Origin: Chromatiaceae bacterium
GTDB lineage: Bacteria; Pseudomonadota; Gammaproteobacteria; Chromatiales; Chromatiaceae
DNA length: 64,000 nt
Assembly: GCA_013426805.1 (NCBI GenBank)
Contig: JACDZG010000014.1
Span: 23,495-87,494 of the forward strand
Direction of reading: 5' to 3'
This document shows positions 26,447 through 34,748 of the stretch, piece by piece. Each line of letters opens with the position of its first letter. Within the stretch, counting starts at the first letter, position 1. The translations under genes and the position numbers were made by a program. The notes below the pieces were generated by a model. The model was not told where the DNA came from and made no database searches. It saw nothing but the letters and a program-made list of their open reading frames with translations.

Positions 26447-27844
26447 ATGAATCGGCCCGGTCCTCAGTTCGCCCCGCCGGGCCCCGCCTGCGGACGTTCC
26501 CGGACCTTGCAGATCCTCGTAGCGGCCTGGCTGGCAGCAGGGAACGCGGCGGCGCTGGACAGCCCTTCGGCGTTTGCGAATTCCACGGGCGCTGCCGACA
26601 CCTTCAGCACCCTGGGCGCCTTCGACACGAGCAACGACTTCTTCCGGGTCCTCGGCAGCAACGGCCGGTCCTGCGACACCTGCCATCGGCCGGAAAACGG
26701 CTGGAGCCTGACCCCGGACGCCCTGAAGGCGCGCTTCGACGCTACCGCCGGGACCGACCCGGTGTTCCGCACGAACGACGGCTCGATTTCCCCGCTGGCG
26801 GCGGTCGCCACCCTCGCCCAGCGGCTGCAGGCCTACAGCATGTTGCTGAGCAAGGCAGTGTTTCGCATCGGTCTCCCGATCCCGGAAGACGCCGAGTTCG
26901 CGTTGGTGGCGGTCAGTGACCCCTACGGCTTCGTCCGCGTCGGCGGGACCGAACTCTCCCTGTTCCGCCGGCCGCTGCCCACCGCCAATCTGAGGTTTCT
27001 GAGCGCCGTCATGTGGGACGGCCGGGAGGACGTTGCCGGCAAGCCTATCCATCGCGCCTTGATCAATCAAGCCGACACGGCCACCACCGGCCACGCCCAA
27101 GGCATCCCGCTCAGCGCCGATCAAAAGACCTCGATCGTCGATTTCGAGTCCGCCGTTTATCTGGCCCAGGCCATCGATAGCCAAGCCGGCGCGCTGGTCG
27201 GAGTCGGTTTGCGTGGCGGGGCGCTACGCTTGTCCAAGCAGAGGTTCTATTCCGGAATCAATGACCTCACCGGGGATGCCAAGACCGGCGCGCCCTTCGA
27301 TCCGGAGGTCTTCACCCTGTTCAGTGCCTGGAGCAAGCTGATCGAGTCCGCGCCGGGCGACGTTCGCGCCGCCATCGCCCGCGGCCAACGACTCTTCAAC
27401 ACCCGGCCTTTTGAGATCGAAGGGGTTGGGGGACTCAACGACGCACCGGAACTCGGCAGCCCTGCGACCGTCACCGGGACTTGCAGCACCTGTCATTCCA
27501 CGCCGAACCTGGGCAGCCAGTCCCGGCCGCGGTTCATGGACACCGGCACCAGTGACGAAGTCCGCCGCACTCGTGACTTGCCGCTCTACACCCTGCGCAA
27601 CCGGTTCACCGGCGAGGTCGCCAAGACCAGCGATCCGGGCCGTGCCCTGATCACCGGGCTTTGGCAGGATCTCAACCGATTCAAGGTACCCGCACTGCGT
27701 GGGCTGGCGGCCCGCCCCCCGTATTTCCATAACGGTATGGCAAAGTCTCTGGGCAACGTGGTCGATTTCTACAACGGCCGTTTCGGTCTGGGCGTCAACA
27801 ACCGGGAGCGGTTGGACCTACTCATGTTCCTGGGGACGCTGTGA
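26447..27844 (+). CDS. Di-haem cytochrome c peroxidase/MauG-family protein
   Basis: A 465-residue exported protein with signal peptide (LQILVAAWLAAGNAAA) and two c-type haem-binding motifs, CDTCH (about residue 76) and CSTCH (about residue 348), in the arrangement of the bacterial cytochrome c peroxidase/MauG superfamily; RPPYFHNGMAKSLGNVVDFYN is the conserved C-terminal segment with the distal Met. It should act in the periplasm on peroxide or as an oxidase of a substrate. It follows the small secreted protein by 50 bp and converges on the binding-protein gene at 27.9 kb. The link with metal uptake is only positional. Confidence 0.85.
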   Translation: MNRPGPQFAPPGPACGRSRTLQILVAAWLAAGNAAALDSPSAFANSTGAADTFSTLGAFDTSNDFFRVLGSNGRSCDTCHRPENGWSLTPDALKARFDATAGTDPVFRTNDGSISPLAAVATLAQRLQAYSMLLSKAVFRIGLPIPEDAEFALVAVSDPYGFVRVGGTELSLFRRPLPTANLRFLSAVMWDGREDVAGKPIHRALINQADTATTGHAQGIPLSADQKTSIVDFESAVYLAQAIDSQAGALVGVGLRGGALRLSKQRFYSGINDLTGDAKTGAPFDPEVFTLFSAWSKLIESAPGDVRAAIARGQRLFNTRPFEIEGVGGLNDAPELGSPATVTGTCSTCHSTPNLGSQSRPRFMDTGTSDEVRRTRDLPLYTLRNRFTGEVAKTSDPGRALITGLWQDLNRFKVPALRGLAARPPYFHNGMAKSLGNVVDFYNGRFGLGVNNRERLDLLMFLGTL

Positions 27845-27875
27845 CTGACCGGGGATGAGTTCGACTGCCTCTAGG

Positions 27876-29012
27876 TCAAAAGCGCGGTGCTCCTCCCGTC
27901 GGGTTTGAAAATTGGTTATCCGCCGGCGGGAGTCCCCGCATGACCCGCGCCAGCTCGTCGTCGGTTAGCTCCAAGTTATAGAAAATTCTGTAAAAATGGC
28001 GGGTCTCGGCGCCGATGTCGAGATCGGCAAAACGCGTCGGATGAAAGGACTGGGCGGCCCAAAGCACCTGCAGGGCTGCTTCAGCAGCACGTGTGCACCA
28101 GGCATTGATTCCGGCAGGATTGACCAGCACCCGACCCTCGCGCACGGCACGGACCGTCTTCCATCGTGGGTCGGTCAGGATCGCGTCGCGGGTGGCGGGT
28201 TTCATGACCACGACGATTTGCGGGTCCCAGACCAGCAGATCCTCAATGCGAATCTGCGCATCGTCGCCGATGCCGGCGCGGGCAGCGACGTTGGTTCCGC
28301 CGGCCGCCGCGATCCAGGCATCCACCATAGAGCCGCGGCCTTCGGTGCGCAGCGCGGACACCGAGGTGTAATAGACCCCGGGGCGTGCGGATTCCGGCAG
28401 ATCCGCCAATCGGGTGGCGACTCGCTTCAGGTTGTCTTGGTAGTAGCGGACGAAGGTTTCGGCGCGCGCTGCCTCGGCTGGTCCGAGCGCCTGGCCGAGC
28501 AGTCGCACCTGGGCCTGCATCTGCGCTGGGCTCGCATAACCGAGATAGAAGACCGGGACCCCGATGCGCCCCAAGGATTCGCCCAGCGGCAGACTGCCGG
28601 CCCAGAGCACCGCCAGGTCCGGTCGTACCCTGAGCAAGGCCTCCAGGTTGACCCCGGCAGGCCGCGAGAAGGGGGTTGCAACCGTGGACACTCCCGGCAT
28701 GGCCCGGCGCAGCCAGGGGTTCACCCGGACTTCTGGAGTCAGGGCCTTTAGTTTGTTCCCGGCACCTAGCGCAACGATCAGCGAGGCCATCGAGATCCCG
28801 GGCGTACCAACACTCCGCACCTCGGCGGGAACCCGTATCCGGTGGCCGACCCCATCCTGCAGGCTGCGCACCTGGACCGGCGCCGCACTGACCCGTTCCG
28901 CCAGAGGCCCCCGGTCTGCGGCGAACTGCGACAGCAACAGGGCGGCGAGCGTAACAGCGCCGCCGACCGCGAGCAGGCCCCGTCCGATGGTCTGGCGGCT
29001 TCGCCGGTTCAT
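27876..29012 (-). CDS. ABC transporter periplasmic binding protein, iron-siderophore type, coupled to the TonB receptor
   Basis: A 378-residue protein. The frame is open from 29222, but the ATG at 29012 comes 2 bp after the receptor's stop and starts with a signal peptide (RGLLAVGGAVTLAALLLSQFA). The two-lobe class III fold is shown by LIVALGAGNKLKAL, NLEALLRVRPDLAVLW and IEDLLVWDPQIVVVMKP. It should bind the chelate that the receptor brings across the outer membrane. No permease or ATPase follows, so it must use the 17-19 kb system or one outside the window. It is a paralogue of the 16.4 kb binding protein. Confidence 0.87.
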   Translation of the reverse strand: MNRRSRQTIGRGLLAVGGAVTLAALLLSQFAADRGPLAERVSAAPVQVRSLQDGVGHRIRVPAEVRSVGTPGISMASLIVALGAGNKLKALTPEVRVNPWLRRAMPGVSTVATPFSRPAGVNLEALLRVRPDLAVLWAGSLPLGESLGRIGVPVFYLGYASPAQMQAQVRLLGQALGPAEAARAETFVRYYQDNLKRVATRLADLPESARPGVYYTSVSALRTEGRGSMVDAWIAAAGGTNVAARAGIGDDAQIRIEDLLVWDPQIVVVMKPATRDAILTDPRWKTVRAVREGRVLVNPAGINAWCTRAAEAALQVLWAAQSFHPTRFADLDIGAETRHFYRIFYNLELTDDELARVMRGLPPADNQFSNPTGGAPRF

Positions 29013-29014
29013 CC

Positions 29015-31144
29015 TCAGAACGCCACCGTGGCGGAGACCGCGACGATCATCGGCTCGCCGAGATAGAGAATGCCGGAGCGGGTGGTCCAATAGTCCTCTC
29101 CGGAGAGGTTGGCGACCGTGAGCCGCCAGGTGGTCTCTTTGCCATGGAGCTTGACCCGGTAGCGCAGTCCCGCGTCGAACAGGGTGACCGGATCGACGTA
29201 GAGGGTGTTGGCCGGGTCCCACGGAACCTTGCCCGTATAGGAAATGCCGGCAGTGAGGGTCAGGCCTGGAACTACGGCCAGATCATATTCGGCATAGAGC
29301 CGTGCCAGCTGCTCCGGCACGCCCTGCGGCACATTGCCCTCATAGGCCGTCGCCTTCTTGATCTGCGCATCGAGCACCGTGAATCCGCCGGTCAACGTCA
29401 ACTGCCGAAGCACTCGACCGGTCAGCGAAAACTCCCACCCCTGGTGGATCGCCTGGCCGTTTTGGGACGCGATATTGGTTGCCGGATCCACGTATTGGTT
29501 GGCCTGGTTAATGTAGAAATAGGCGAGATTCAGCGCCATGCCGCCAATGGTCGCCTTTGCGCCTGCTTCTGTTTGCTCGCTCACGAAGGGGGAGAAGGTC
29601 TGTCCCGCATTGGCGGTGGTCGGTCCGGCGACCAGTCCCTGCTGGAGCGCTTCTACATAGGAAACATAGGTGGTGAGCGCGGACACGGGTTTGAACGACA
29701 ATGCAAAGGCCGGGGTGGTCGCCGAGTCGTCATAGTCGCTGGTCGATACGACGCCCTTGGCAGTCATCGCTTCGAGGGAATCGTCCACGCGCGCTTGCGT
29801 GATACCGAGCAAGCCCGAGAAGCGCTCACCGAAACTCACCTGATCGATAGCGGTCAGGGTACCATAGGTCGTCTCCTGCGCGGTCGATGTTCCGCGCGGC
29901 AGCGCCGCCGCGGGCGGATAGCTGGGCGTACCGAACAGGTTACCGGGGTAGATGGTATTGAAGGTCGTACCATGGAACCCGTTGTTGCTGGAGCTGAAAT
30001 CGTCTTGAGTGCCGCCCAGGGTCAGCTTGTGGACCAGGGGACCGGTCTGGAAATCCGCATCCACAAATAACTGGTACTGATTGACGACCGTCGCCCAGGG
30101 TTCCTGCGCGTCCATGCGCCATTTGTAGTCGAGCTTTCGATTCTGCCATACCTGGCGCGCCAGAGCATATTCGCGATCGATGTCACTGTTGCGGAAGCGC
30201 AAGCGTAGCGTAAAGATATCATTGAGTCGGCTCGACAGCGCCGCGCCGATCCGCGACGTCGAATCGGTGGCCCCGGTGTAGGGCGCCCCCCAGTTCCTGG
30301 AGGTATCCGGTGCGTTCGGGATACCGATGGCCGAGGTCGTCATGAAGAGCGCCTGAGCAAAGTCGAGCGAACGCCGCGCTGTGCCGGCATCAAGCGCGAG
30401 CAAGGTCCCCGGTACGATCTCCCAGTCGAGCGCGCCCGAGAAGACATAGCGCTCCTGGGTCTGATGCTCGACGCCGGTCTGACCGGGATTTGCATAAGCG
30501 ATATTCACCCGGTAAGCGAGGCCCGGAGTGGTGTCGATTGGTCCGCCAAGGTCGATCTGCCCATACACCTGCTGATCATAGGTGCCGACGGTGACTTCGG
30601 CGAGCAGCGCGGCGGTTGGCCGCTTCAGCAGATAATTGACCACGCCGGCGGGCGAGGTGATGCCGTAGAGGAAGGCCGTTGCCCCGGTCATGACCTGAAT
30701 GCCGGTCTTGTCGTCCAGCGGCTCCCAGATGTCGAATGAGCGCATCCCGTCCACCGCCATGTTATAGGTCCAGTTCGAGGCCGAGAAGCCGCGCATGGTA
30801 AAGTAGGGCGTGACCTGGCTGGCGCCGGTATTGGTATAGACAGTCGGGACGTATTTCAACGCCTCGCTGGTATTGGTCGCCTGGACGTTGCGGATCAGAT
30901 CGGCGGAGGTTGCGTAAATCGAGAACGGCGTGTCCTGGGCTGACCGATTGCCAAGCGGTCCAAGTTCGATGTCGGAGACGCGATAGCCGTCGGCCGCACT
31001 CCCATTGGCGATGGCCTGACCGGAGACGCGTACCTCCGGGAGTGTCGCTACGGGGCTAGTGCTGTCCGGTGAGGCACGCAGCGGTCCCAGTACGGCAATC
31101 AATCCAAGTGCAATAGGAGTATTCAGATAAAGACGAGCATTCAT
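29015..31144 (-). CDS. TonB-dependent outer-membrane receptor (siderophore/metallophore type)
   Basis: A 709-residue receptor. The signal peptide is followed by the TonB-box region (LPEVRVSG), a plug domain with DTPFSIY, SEALKYVP, and TPYFTMRGFSASNWTYNMAVDG, and a 22-strand barrel ending in the aromatic SATVAF with terminal Phe. It imports a chelated metal across the outer membrane using TonB-ExbBD energy. A sigma-54 promoter at 31183-31199 and a VnfA-type site at 31249-31262 precede it, so it is probably made during vanadium-dependent nitrogen fixation. A vanadophore is therefore the likely ligand, though an iron siderophore is possible since FeV nitrogenase also needs iron. Confidence 0.9.
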   Translation of the reverse strand: MNARLYLNTPIALGLIAVLGPLRASPDSTSPVATLPEVRVSGQAIANGSAADGYRVSDIELGPLGNRSAQDTPFSIYATSADLIRNVQATNTSEALKYVPTVYTNTGASQVTPYFTMRGFSASNWTYNMAVDGMRSFDIWEPLDDKTGIQVMTGATAFLYGITSPAGVVNYLLKRPTAALLAEVTVGTYDQQVYGQIDLGGPIDTTPGLAYRVNIAYANPGQTGVEHQTQERYVFSGALDWEIVPGTLLALDAGTARRSLDFAQALFMTTSAIGIPNAPDTSRNWGAPYTGATDSTSRIGAALSSRLNDIFTLRLRFRNSDIDREYALARQVWQNRKLDYKWRMDAQEPWATVVNQYQLFVDADFQTGPLVHKLTLGGTQDDFSSSNNGFHGTTFNTIYPGNLFGTPSYPPAAALPRGTSTAQETTYGTLTAIDQVSFGERFSGLLGITQARVDDSLEAMTAKGVVSTSDYDDSATTPAFALSFKPVSALTTYVSYVEALQQGLVAGPTTANAGQTFSPFVSEQTEAGAKATIGGMALNLAYFYINQANQYVDPATNIASQNGQAIHQGWEFSLTGRVLRQLTLTGGFTVLDAQIKKATAYEGNVPQGVPEQLARLYAEYDLAVVPGLTLTAGISYTGKVPWDPANTLYVDPVTLFDAGLRYRVKLHGKETTWRLTVANLSGEDYWTTRSGILYLGEPMIVAVSATVAF

Positions 31145-31182
31145 AATGAGTAACGCGGCTGACGACGAATTGAAGAGCTATA

Positions 31183-31199
31183 TGCAAGCCATGTGCCTG
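31183..31199 (-). promoter_or_regulatory. Sigma-54 promoter for the TonB receptor operon
   Basis: On the minus strand GCAGGCACATGGCTTGCA gives GG-N10-GC with GGCAC and TTGCA. It is about 40 bp before the receptor ATG. The VnfA-type site begins 52 bp further upstream, closer than in the other cases. Confidence 0.68.
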
Positions 31200-31248
31200 C
31201 ACTGCAGGGATGGCGACGCCGTTCGCTTACGAACAGGCTGATTCCGGC

Positions 31249-31262
31249 GTTCCGCCATGTAC
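31249..31262 (+). promoter_or_regulatory. VnfA-type enhancer site between TonB receptor and GNAT genes
   Basis: GTTCCGCCATGTAC is GTTC-N6-GTAC. A second, perfectly palindromic GTTCGCTTACGAAC lies at 31221-31234. Both sit between outward-facing sigma-54 promoters at 31183-31199 and 31393-31410. Confidence 0.6.
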
Positions 31263-31392
31263 GATGTCAAGGCGGATTCTCCAGTGCAGCGCGTTCGCGG
31301 ATGTCAGTGTGCGCGACAATTTGCACCTCTGCGTACGGATGTCCCGCGTTGTCGCCGGGCGTCTATTCCTACTCGCGGTGGCATCTCAACAG

Positions 31393-31410
31393 TTCGGTAC
31401 GTCGCTTGCC
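31393..31410 (+). promoter_or_regulatory. Candidate sigma-54 promoter for the GNAT gene
   Basis: TTCGGTACGTCGCTTGCC has GG-N10-GC with TTGC at -12 but a weaker -24 (CGGTAC). It is 33 bp before the ATG and 134 bp after the VnfA-type site. Confidence 0.5.
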
Positions 31411-31442
31411 TCACCCTGATCAAGGTCGCTATCGGTAATAAC

Positions 31443-31886
31443 ATGAAATCACGTATCGCCACCCTCGATGACATCCCATCTCTGTGCGACCTGCTCGCGA
31501 TTCTATTCGAGCTGGAGGCCGAGTTCGCACCTGAGCGTCGGCTTCAAGAGGCCGGGCTGCGACTGATCCTTGCGGACCCGTCGATCGGCGAGATTCTGGT
31601 CGCCGATCAGGATGGGCAGGTGGTCGGCATGGCGAGTATTCTCTATACCGTCAGTACCTATCTCGGGCAGCGCGTCGGGCTGTTGGAGGATGTGATCATG
31701 CAGCCGCAGGTGCGGGGTCGCGGGATCGGCCAGGCGTTGCTTGACGCCGCGCTGGACCATGCGCGGCGGCGGGGCTGCGCACGACTCACGCTCTTGGCCG
31801 ACGTCACGAACGCGGGCGCAATACGCTTCTATGAGCGTGCGGGGTTCTCGCGCTCGTCGATGATTCCATTCAGACGATTGCTCTAA
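31443..31886 (+). CDS. GNAT-family N-acetyltransferase
   Basis: A 147-residue single-domain acetyltransferase. The frame opens at 31257, but the ATG at 31443 (MKSRIATLDDIPSLCDLL) gives a standard GNAT start and lies downstream of the promoter candidate. The acetyl-CoA motif A is VIMQPQVRGRGIGQALLDAA and motif B is RFYERAGF. It would acetylate an amine on a small molecule or protein in the cytoplasm. Its apparent sharing of a VnfA-type site with the metallophore receptor suggests a role in metallophore synthesis, recycling or protection, which is inference. Confidence 0.85.
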   Translation: MKSRIATLDDIPSLCDLLAILFELEAEFAPERRLQEAGLRLILADPSIGEILVADQDGQVVGMASILYTVSTYLGQRVGLLEDVIMQPQVRGRGIGQALLDAALDHARRRGCARLTLLADVTNAGAIRFYERAGFSRSSMIPFRRLL

Positions 31887-31930
31887 CACGCGATCACCGG
31901 GTCGCAAGCCACTCTTGAGATACCGACTGT

Positions 31931-33085
31931 TCAGTTCGATGTGCCGATGCAGGGCGAGACGAACAGGTGGCCCTGCCAGCCGCCGTGCAGCGTGCGCGCG
32001 GTGACCAGGAGCCACATGAGGGCCAGCCCAAGGACCAGCAGCGCGCCGAAGGCGGAGAAGACACCGAGCCCCAAGGTGACACCCAACTTAAGCGTCGTGA
32101 CGGCATAGACGCCGAGTGGGAAGGTATATCCCCACCAGCCGAGATTGAATGGGACGCCGGCGCGGAAATAGCGGATCGTAATCAGGATCGCCAGCAGCAA
32201 CCACCACAGACCAAAACCCCACAGTAGGGTCCCCGCGATCACCCCCAGGCCCGCTGCCACCAGGCCGACGTCGGCCATCCCCTGTGCGCCAAGGATGGCG
32301 GGCGCCGCGGCACCCAGGACAAGCAAACCGAGCGCCCCGGTTCCAATCGGGCCGAGTGCCAGCCAGCTCGACGCGGCCATACTCTGGTGCGGCAGCTTAT
32401 GCAGTGCCATGCGCAGGATCAGGATGGTCAGGATGCCGAAGGCGACCGGCACCGAATAGGCCCACAGCACATAGCTGGTGATGAGTATCACGAATTGCGC
32501 TGAGGGATCAAGCAGGTGCGTCGCAAGCAACCCGCCGGTGGCGGCGGCGACTTCGGCGGCGACCACGGGGAGCAGCCAGACCGCCGTCATCTGATCGATA
32601 CGATGCTCCTGCCGGGTAAACATCAGATAGGGGATCAGCACGCCGCAGCCAAGTGACAGGACGACATCGATCCACCACAACACGTGCGCCAGGGGCACGA
32701 TGTCCGCCCCCCAGCGCGGCAGGCCGAAGACGATCAGTCCGCTAATGATGGTAGCCAGTCCCATCGGGATGGTCCCGATGAACATGGAGACGGTGTTATG
32801 CCCGAAAATACGTTGGGCTTCCTGCCGGTACCAGACCCAGCGGGCACTGTACAGCAGAGTGAAAAGGAGGAAGAGCCCGATGTTGACGCGCCACAACCAC
32901 TCACCCACAGGGTACAGCGCTGGACCGGCCAGCGGCACCTGCGGCAAGGCCAGCGCGAGGATGCCGGTGCCCATGGTCGCAGCGAACCAGTTCGGGGTGA
33001 ATTGCCGGATCATCTCGCTCGGATGATCGAGCTTGGCCAACGGCCTGAGGCTTGCGATGAGGTCGATGATACGTTGGCGGGTCAT
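31931..33085 (-). CDS. TDT-family (TehA/SLAC1-like) anion or dicarboxylate transporter
   Basis: A 384-residue integral membrane protein with about ten hydrophobic helices, starting at ATG 33085 (MTRQRIIDLIASL); an upstream frame to 33178 adds 31 residues without signal. PNWFAATMGTGILALALP and FNLGWWGYTFPLGVYAVTTLKLG are the paired TDT signatures containing the gating Phe. The family includes tellurite/dicarboxylate carriers, sulfite exporters and plant anion channels. It is convergent with the GNAT gene and sits in the middle of the vnf-linked region without a convincing sigma-54 promoter of its own. Substrate unknown. Confidence 0.85.
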   Translation of the reverse strand: MTRQRIIDLIASLRPLAKLDHPSEMIRQFTPNWFAATMGTGILALALPQVPLAGPALYPVGEWLWRVNIGLFLLFTLLYSARWVWYRQEAQRIFGHNTVSMFIGTIPMGLATIISGLIVFGLPRWGADIVPLAHVLWWIDVVLSLGCGVLIPYLMFTRQEHRIDQMTAVWLLPVVAAEVAAATGGLLATHLLDPSAQFVILITSYVLWAYSVPVAFGILTILILRMALHKLPHQSMAASSWLALGPIGTGALGLLVLGAAAPAILGAQGMADVGLVAAGLGVIAGTLLWGFGLWWLLLAILITIRYFRAGVPFNLGWWGYTFPLGVYAVTTLKLGVTLGLGVFSAFGALLVLGLALMWLLVTARTLHGGWQGHLFVSPCIGTSN

Positions 33086-33206
33086 ACGGCTGGGTCCTTG
33101 ATTGGTGCGGGGGAGTTGACTAGCAGGATCATTCGTCTTTACCCTTAGGGCGAACACAAAAAGGCTGCGGCCTGTCAATCCATCAGGCGGCGCAGTTTGT
33201 GCCGAG

Positions 33207-33223
33207 AATGCGCATAGCGCATT
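33207..33223. repeat. Perfect inverted repeat upstream of the TDT gene
   Basis: AATGCGCATAGCGCATT has 7-bp arms around a 3-bp loop. It lacks a T-run, so an operator is more likely than a terminator. The surrounding 33.1-33.6 kb gap (about 500 bp) also holds a VnfA-type site and a sigma-54 promoter facing the Nfu gene. Confidence 0.4.
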
Positions 33224-33348
33224 AACTATTATCTATGATCCATGAAGATTCGTGCCGATGCGATCAGTACTGTGGGCGAGGCTGGCGTGTAGTCCTCGCA
33301 ACTCGACCCTGTCTTTTCGACGTATCCGTGCAGTACGCCGGCCGTGAT

Positions 33349-33362
33349 GTACCAAAGCGAAC
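33349..33362 (-). promoter_or_regulatory. VnfA-type enhancer site for the Nfu gene
   Basis: Read on the minus strand GTTCGCTTTGGTAC is GTTC-N6-GTAC. It is 102 bp upstream of the sigma-54 promoter at 33462, and has the same inverted orientation as the vnfD site. Confidence 0.6.
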
Positions 33363-33461
33363 AGATGTGCCGACCGCGACCGGGCAGCGGTTAATTGGCA
33401 ACGCGCCCGACGCCACACCCACTCGCCGGCAAGCGCGTCATCGGCAAGCGTCTGGCGCGCG

Positions 33462-33478
33462 GTGGCACTGAACTTGCG
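33462..33478 (+). promoter_or_regulatory. Sigma-54 promoter for the Nfu gene
   Basis: GTGGCACTGAACTTGCG matches TGGCAC-N5-TTGC exactly. It is 120 bp before the GTG start of the Nfu-like gene. Confidence 0.75.
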
Positions 33479-33596
33479 AGTACCGATTAACCTGATGGCG
33501 ACCTCGCATTGGTCGATCTGAGGTCCAACTCAGTTGGTGACGCCCAAGAACCCTGGTGCCGCAGTGGCCAGGCCCAAATATAATGGATAGACGATA

Positions 33597-33893
33597 GTGC
33601 TTGAACCAGACGCTTCCGATCCTTCCGTCTTTGCACCCGTGCGCAGCATCGCTGATCTCGGGACCATGGAGCTGGCCATGATCGATGCGGTCATTGCGGC
33701 GGCCCGACCAGCGATTCAACGCGACGGCGGCGATATCGAACTGGCCGGAATCGTCGGCGACGTGGTCCGGATACGGCTCACCGGGGCCTGCACCCATTGC
33801 GCCCAGGCGGGTCAGACCCTGGGCGGTATTCGGCGGGAGATCATGCGCACCACCGGCCTACCGCTTCGCGTGTTACCCGCGCCTTGTGACTAG
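33597..33893 (+). CDS. NifU C-terminal (Nfu)-type Fe-S scaffold protein
   Basis: A 98-residue protein, start GTG at 33597 (an ATG at 33666 would give 75 residues). It contains the Nfu core: IDAVIAAARPAIQRDGGDIEL then IRLTGACTHCAQAGQTLGGI, the CxxC that holds a 4Fe-4S cluster between two subunits. Nfu domains receive and hand on Fe-S clusters in the cytoplasm. The gene has a near-perfect sigma-54 promoter and a VnfA-type site, so it is probably a vanadium-nitrogenase-specific cluster carrier. It converges on the permease gene at 33.9 kb with a 6-bp gap. Confidence 0.85.
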   Translation: MLEPDASDPSVFAPVRSIADLGTMELAMIDAVIAAARPAIQRDGGDIELAGIVGDVVRIRLTGACTHCAQAGQTLGGIRREIMRTTGLPLRVLPAPCD

Positions 33894-33899
33894 CCGCCC

Positions 33900-34748
33900 C
33901 TAACTCTCGGGGTTGATGAACCGGCGCCGGAGCCTGGCGCCGACCACATTGATCAGCGTGACGAGACCGAGCAGGACCAGGATCAGCGCCAGGGCCTCGC
34001 GGTACTCGAAGAGGTGAAAAGCGGTGATGAGCTCCAGGCCCAGCCCACCGGCGCCGATCACTCCGAGCGTGGTCGCTGATCGCAGGTTGTGCTCCCAGCG
34101 GTAGACGGCGACGTCCACCAGCCGCGGCAGGACCTGCGGCCAGATGGAAAAGCGCAGGATGCCGAGGCTGGACACCCCCTGGCTGCGCAGGGCGTTGCCG
34201 GGTCCCGGGTCGATGTGCTCCAGAATCTCGGCGCTGAACTTACCGAGCATGCCGGTGGAATGACTGGCGAGCGCCAGGACGCCGGGGAGTGGGCCGAAGC
34301 CCACGGCGGCGACGTACATGATCCCCCAGACCAAGGTCGGGATCGAACGACAGGTATTGAGCAGGAGGCGCACCGGGTTGCCGATCCAGGCCGGGGCGAT
34401 GTTGCGAGCGGCAAGCGCCCCCAAGGGCAGCGCGATCACCAGCCCCAGGGCGGTGCCCACGATACTCATGCTGAGGGTCTCAAGGAGGGGGCGGCCCCAC
34501 TGCCGCCAGCGGCTGAAGTCCGGCGGCAACGCATCCGCGGACAGTTGGATGATGGTCGGGATGGCGTCGGCATAACGGCCGGGGTTCAGCACCCCGGCAT
34601 AGCCGCTCGCCAGTGCCACCACGAGCATCACCAACGCGGCGACACCCAACCGTCGCCGGTGTCGGCGGCGACTGGTCGCCAGAATCCCCGCGACCTGGTG
34701 GTCGGGGGGTGACGCGGATGGCGCCAACCTGGCGTCGGTCTTGATCAT
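33900..34748 (-). CDS. ABC transporter permease of the phosphonate (PhnE) type, probable vanadate importer subunit
   Basis: A 282-residue inner-membrane protein with about six hydrophobic helices and the PhnE-type cytoplasmic loop with EILEHIDPGPGNALRSQGVSS; RSIPTLVWGIMYVAAVGFGPLPGVLALASHSTGMLGK (core cited in pieces) is the family signature. It is the third gene of a minus-strand operon ATPase-binding protein-permease and overlaps the binding-protein gene by 4 bp. PhnCDE-type systems import phosphonates and phosphite; vanadate is a close oxyanion analogue. Given the VnfA/sigma-54 control I infer vanadate uptake. Confidence 0.85.
   Translation of the reverse strand: MIKTDARLAPSASPPDHQVAGILATSRRRHRRRLGVAALVMLVVALASGYAGVLNPGRYADAIPTIIQLSADALPPDFSRWRQWGRPLLETLSMSIVGTALGLVIALPLGALAARNIAPAWIGNPVRLLLNTCRSIPTLVWGIMYVAAVGFGPLPGVLALASHSTGMLGKFSAEILEHIDPGPGNALRSQGVSSLGILRFSIWPQVLPRLVDVAVYRWEHNLRSATTLGVIGAGGLGLELITAFHLFEYREALALILVLLGLVTLINVVGARLRRRFINPES

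Noticed and set aside
33083..33215. Sigma-54 promoter for the TDT transporter
   Set aside because: The only GG-N10-GC candidate on the minus strand has GCGC instead of TTGC at -12; too weak.
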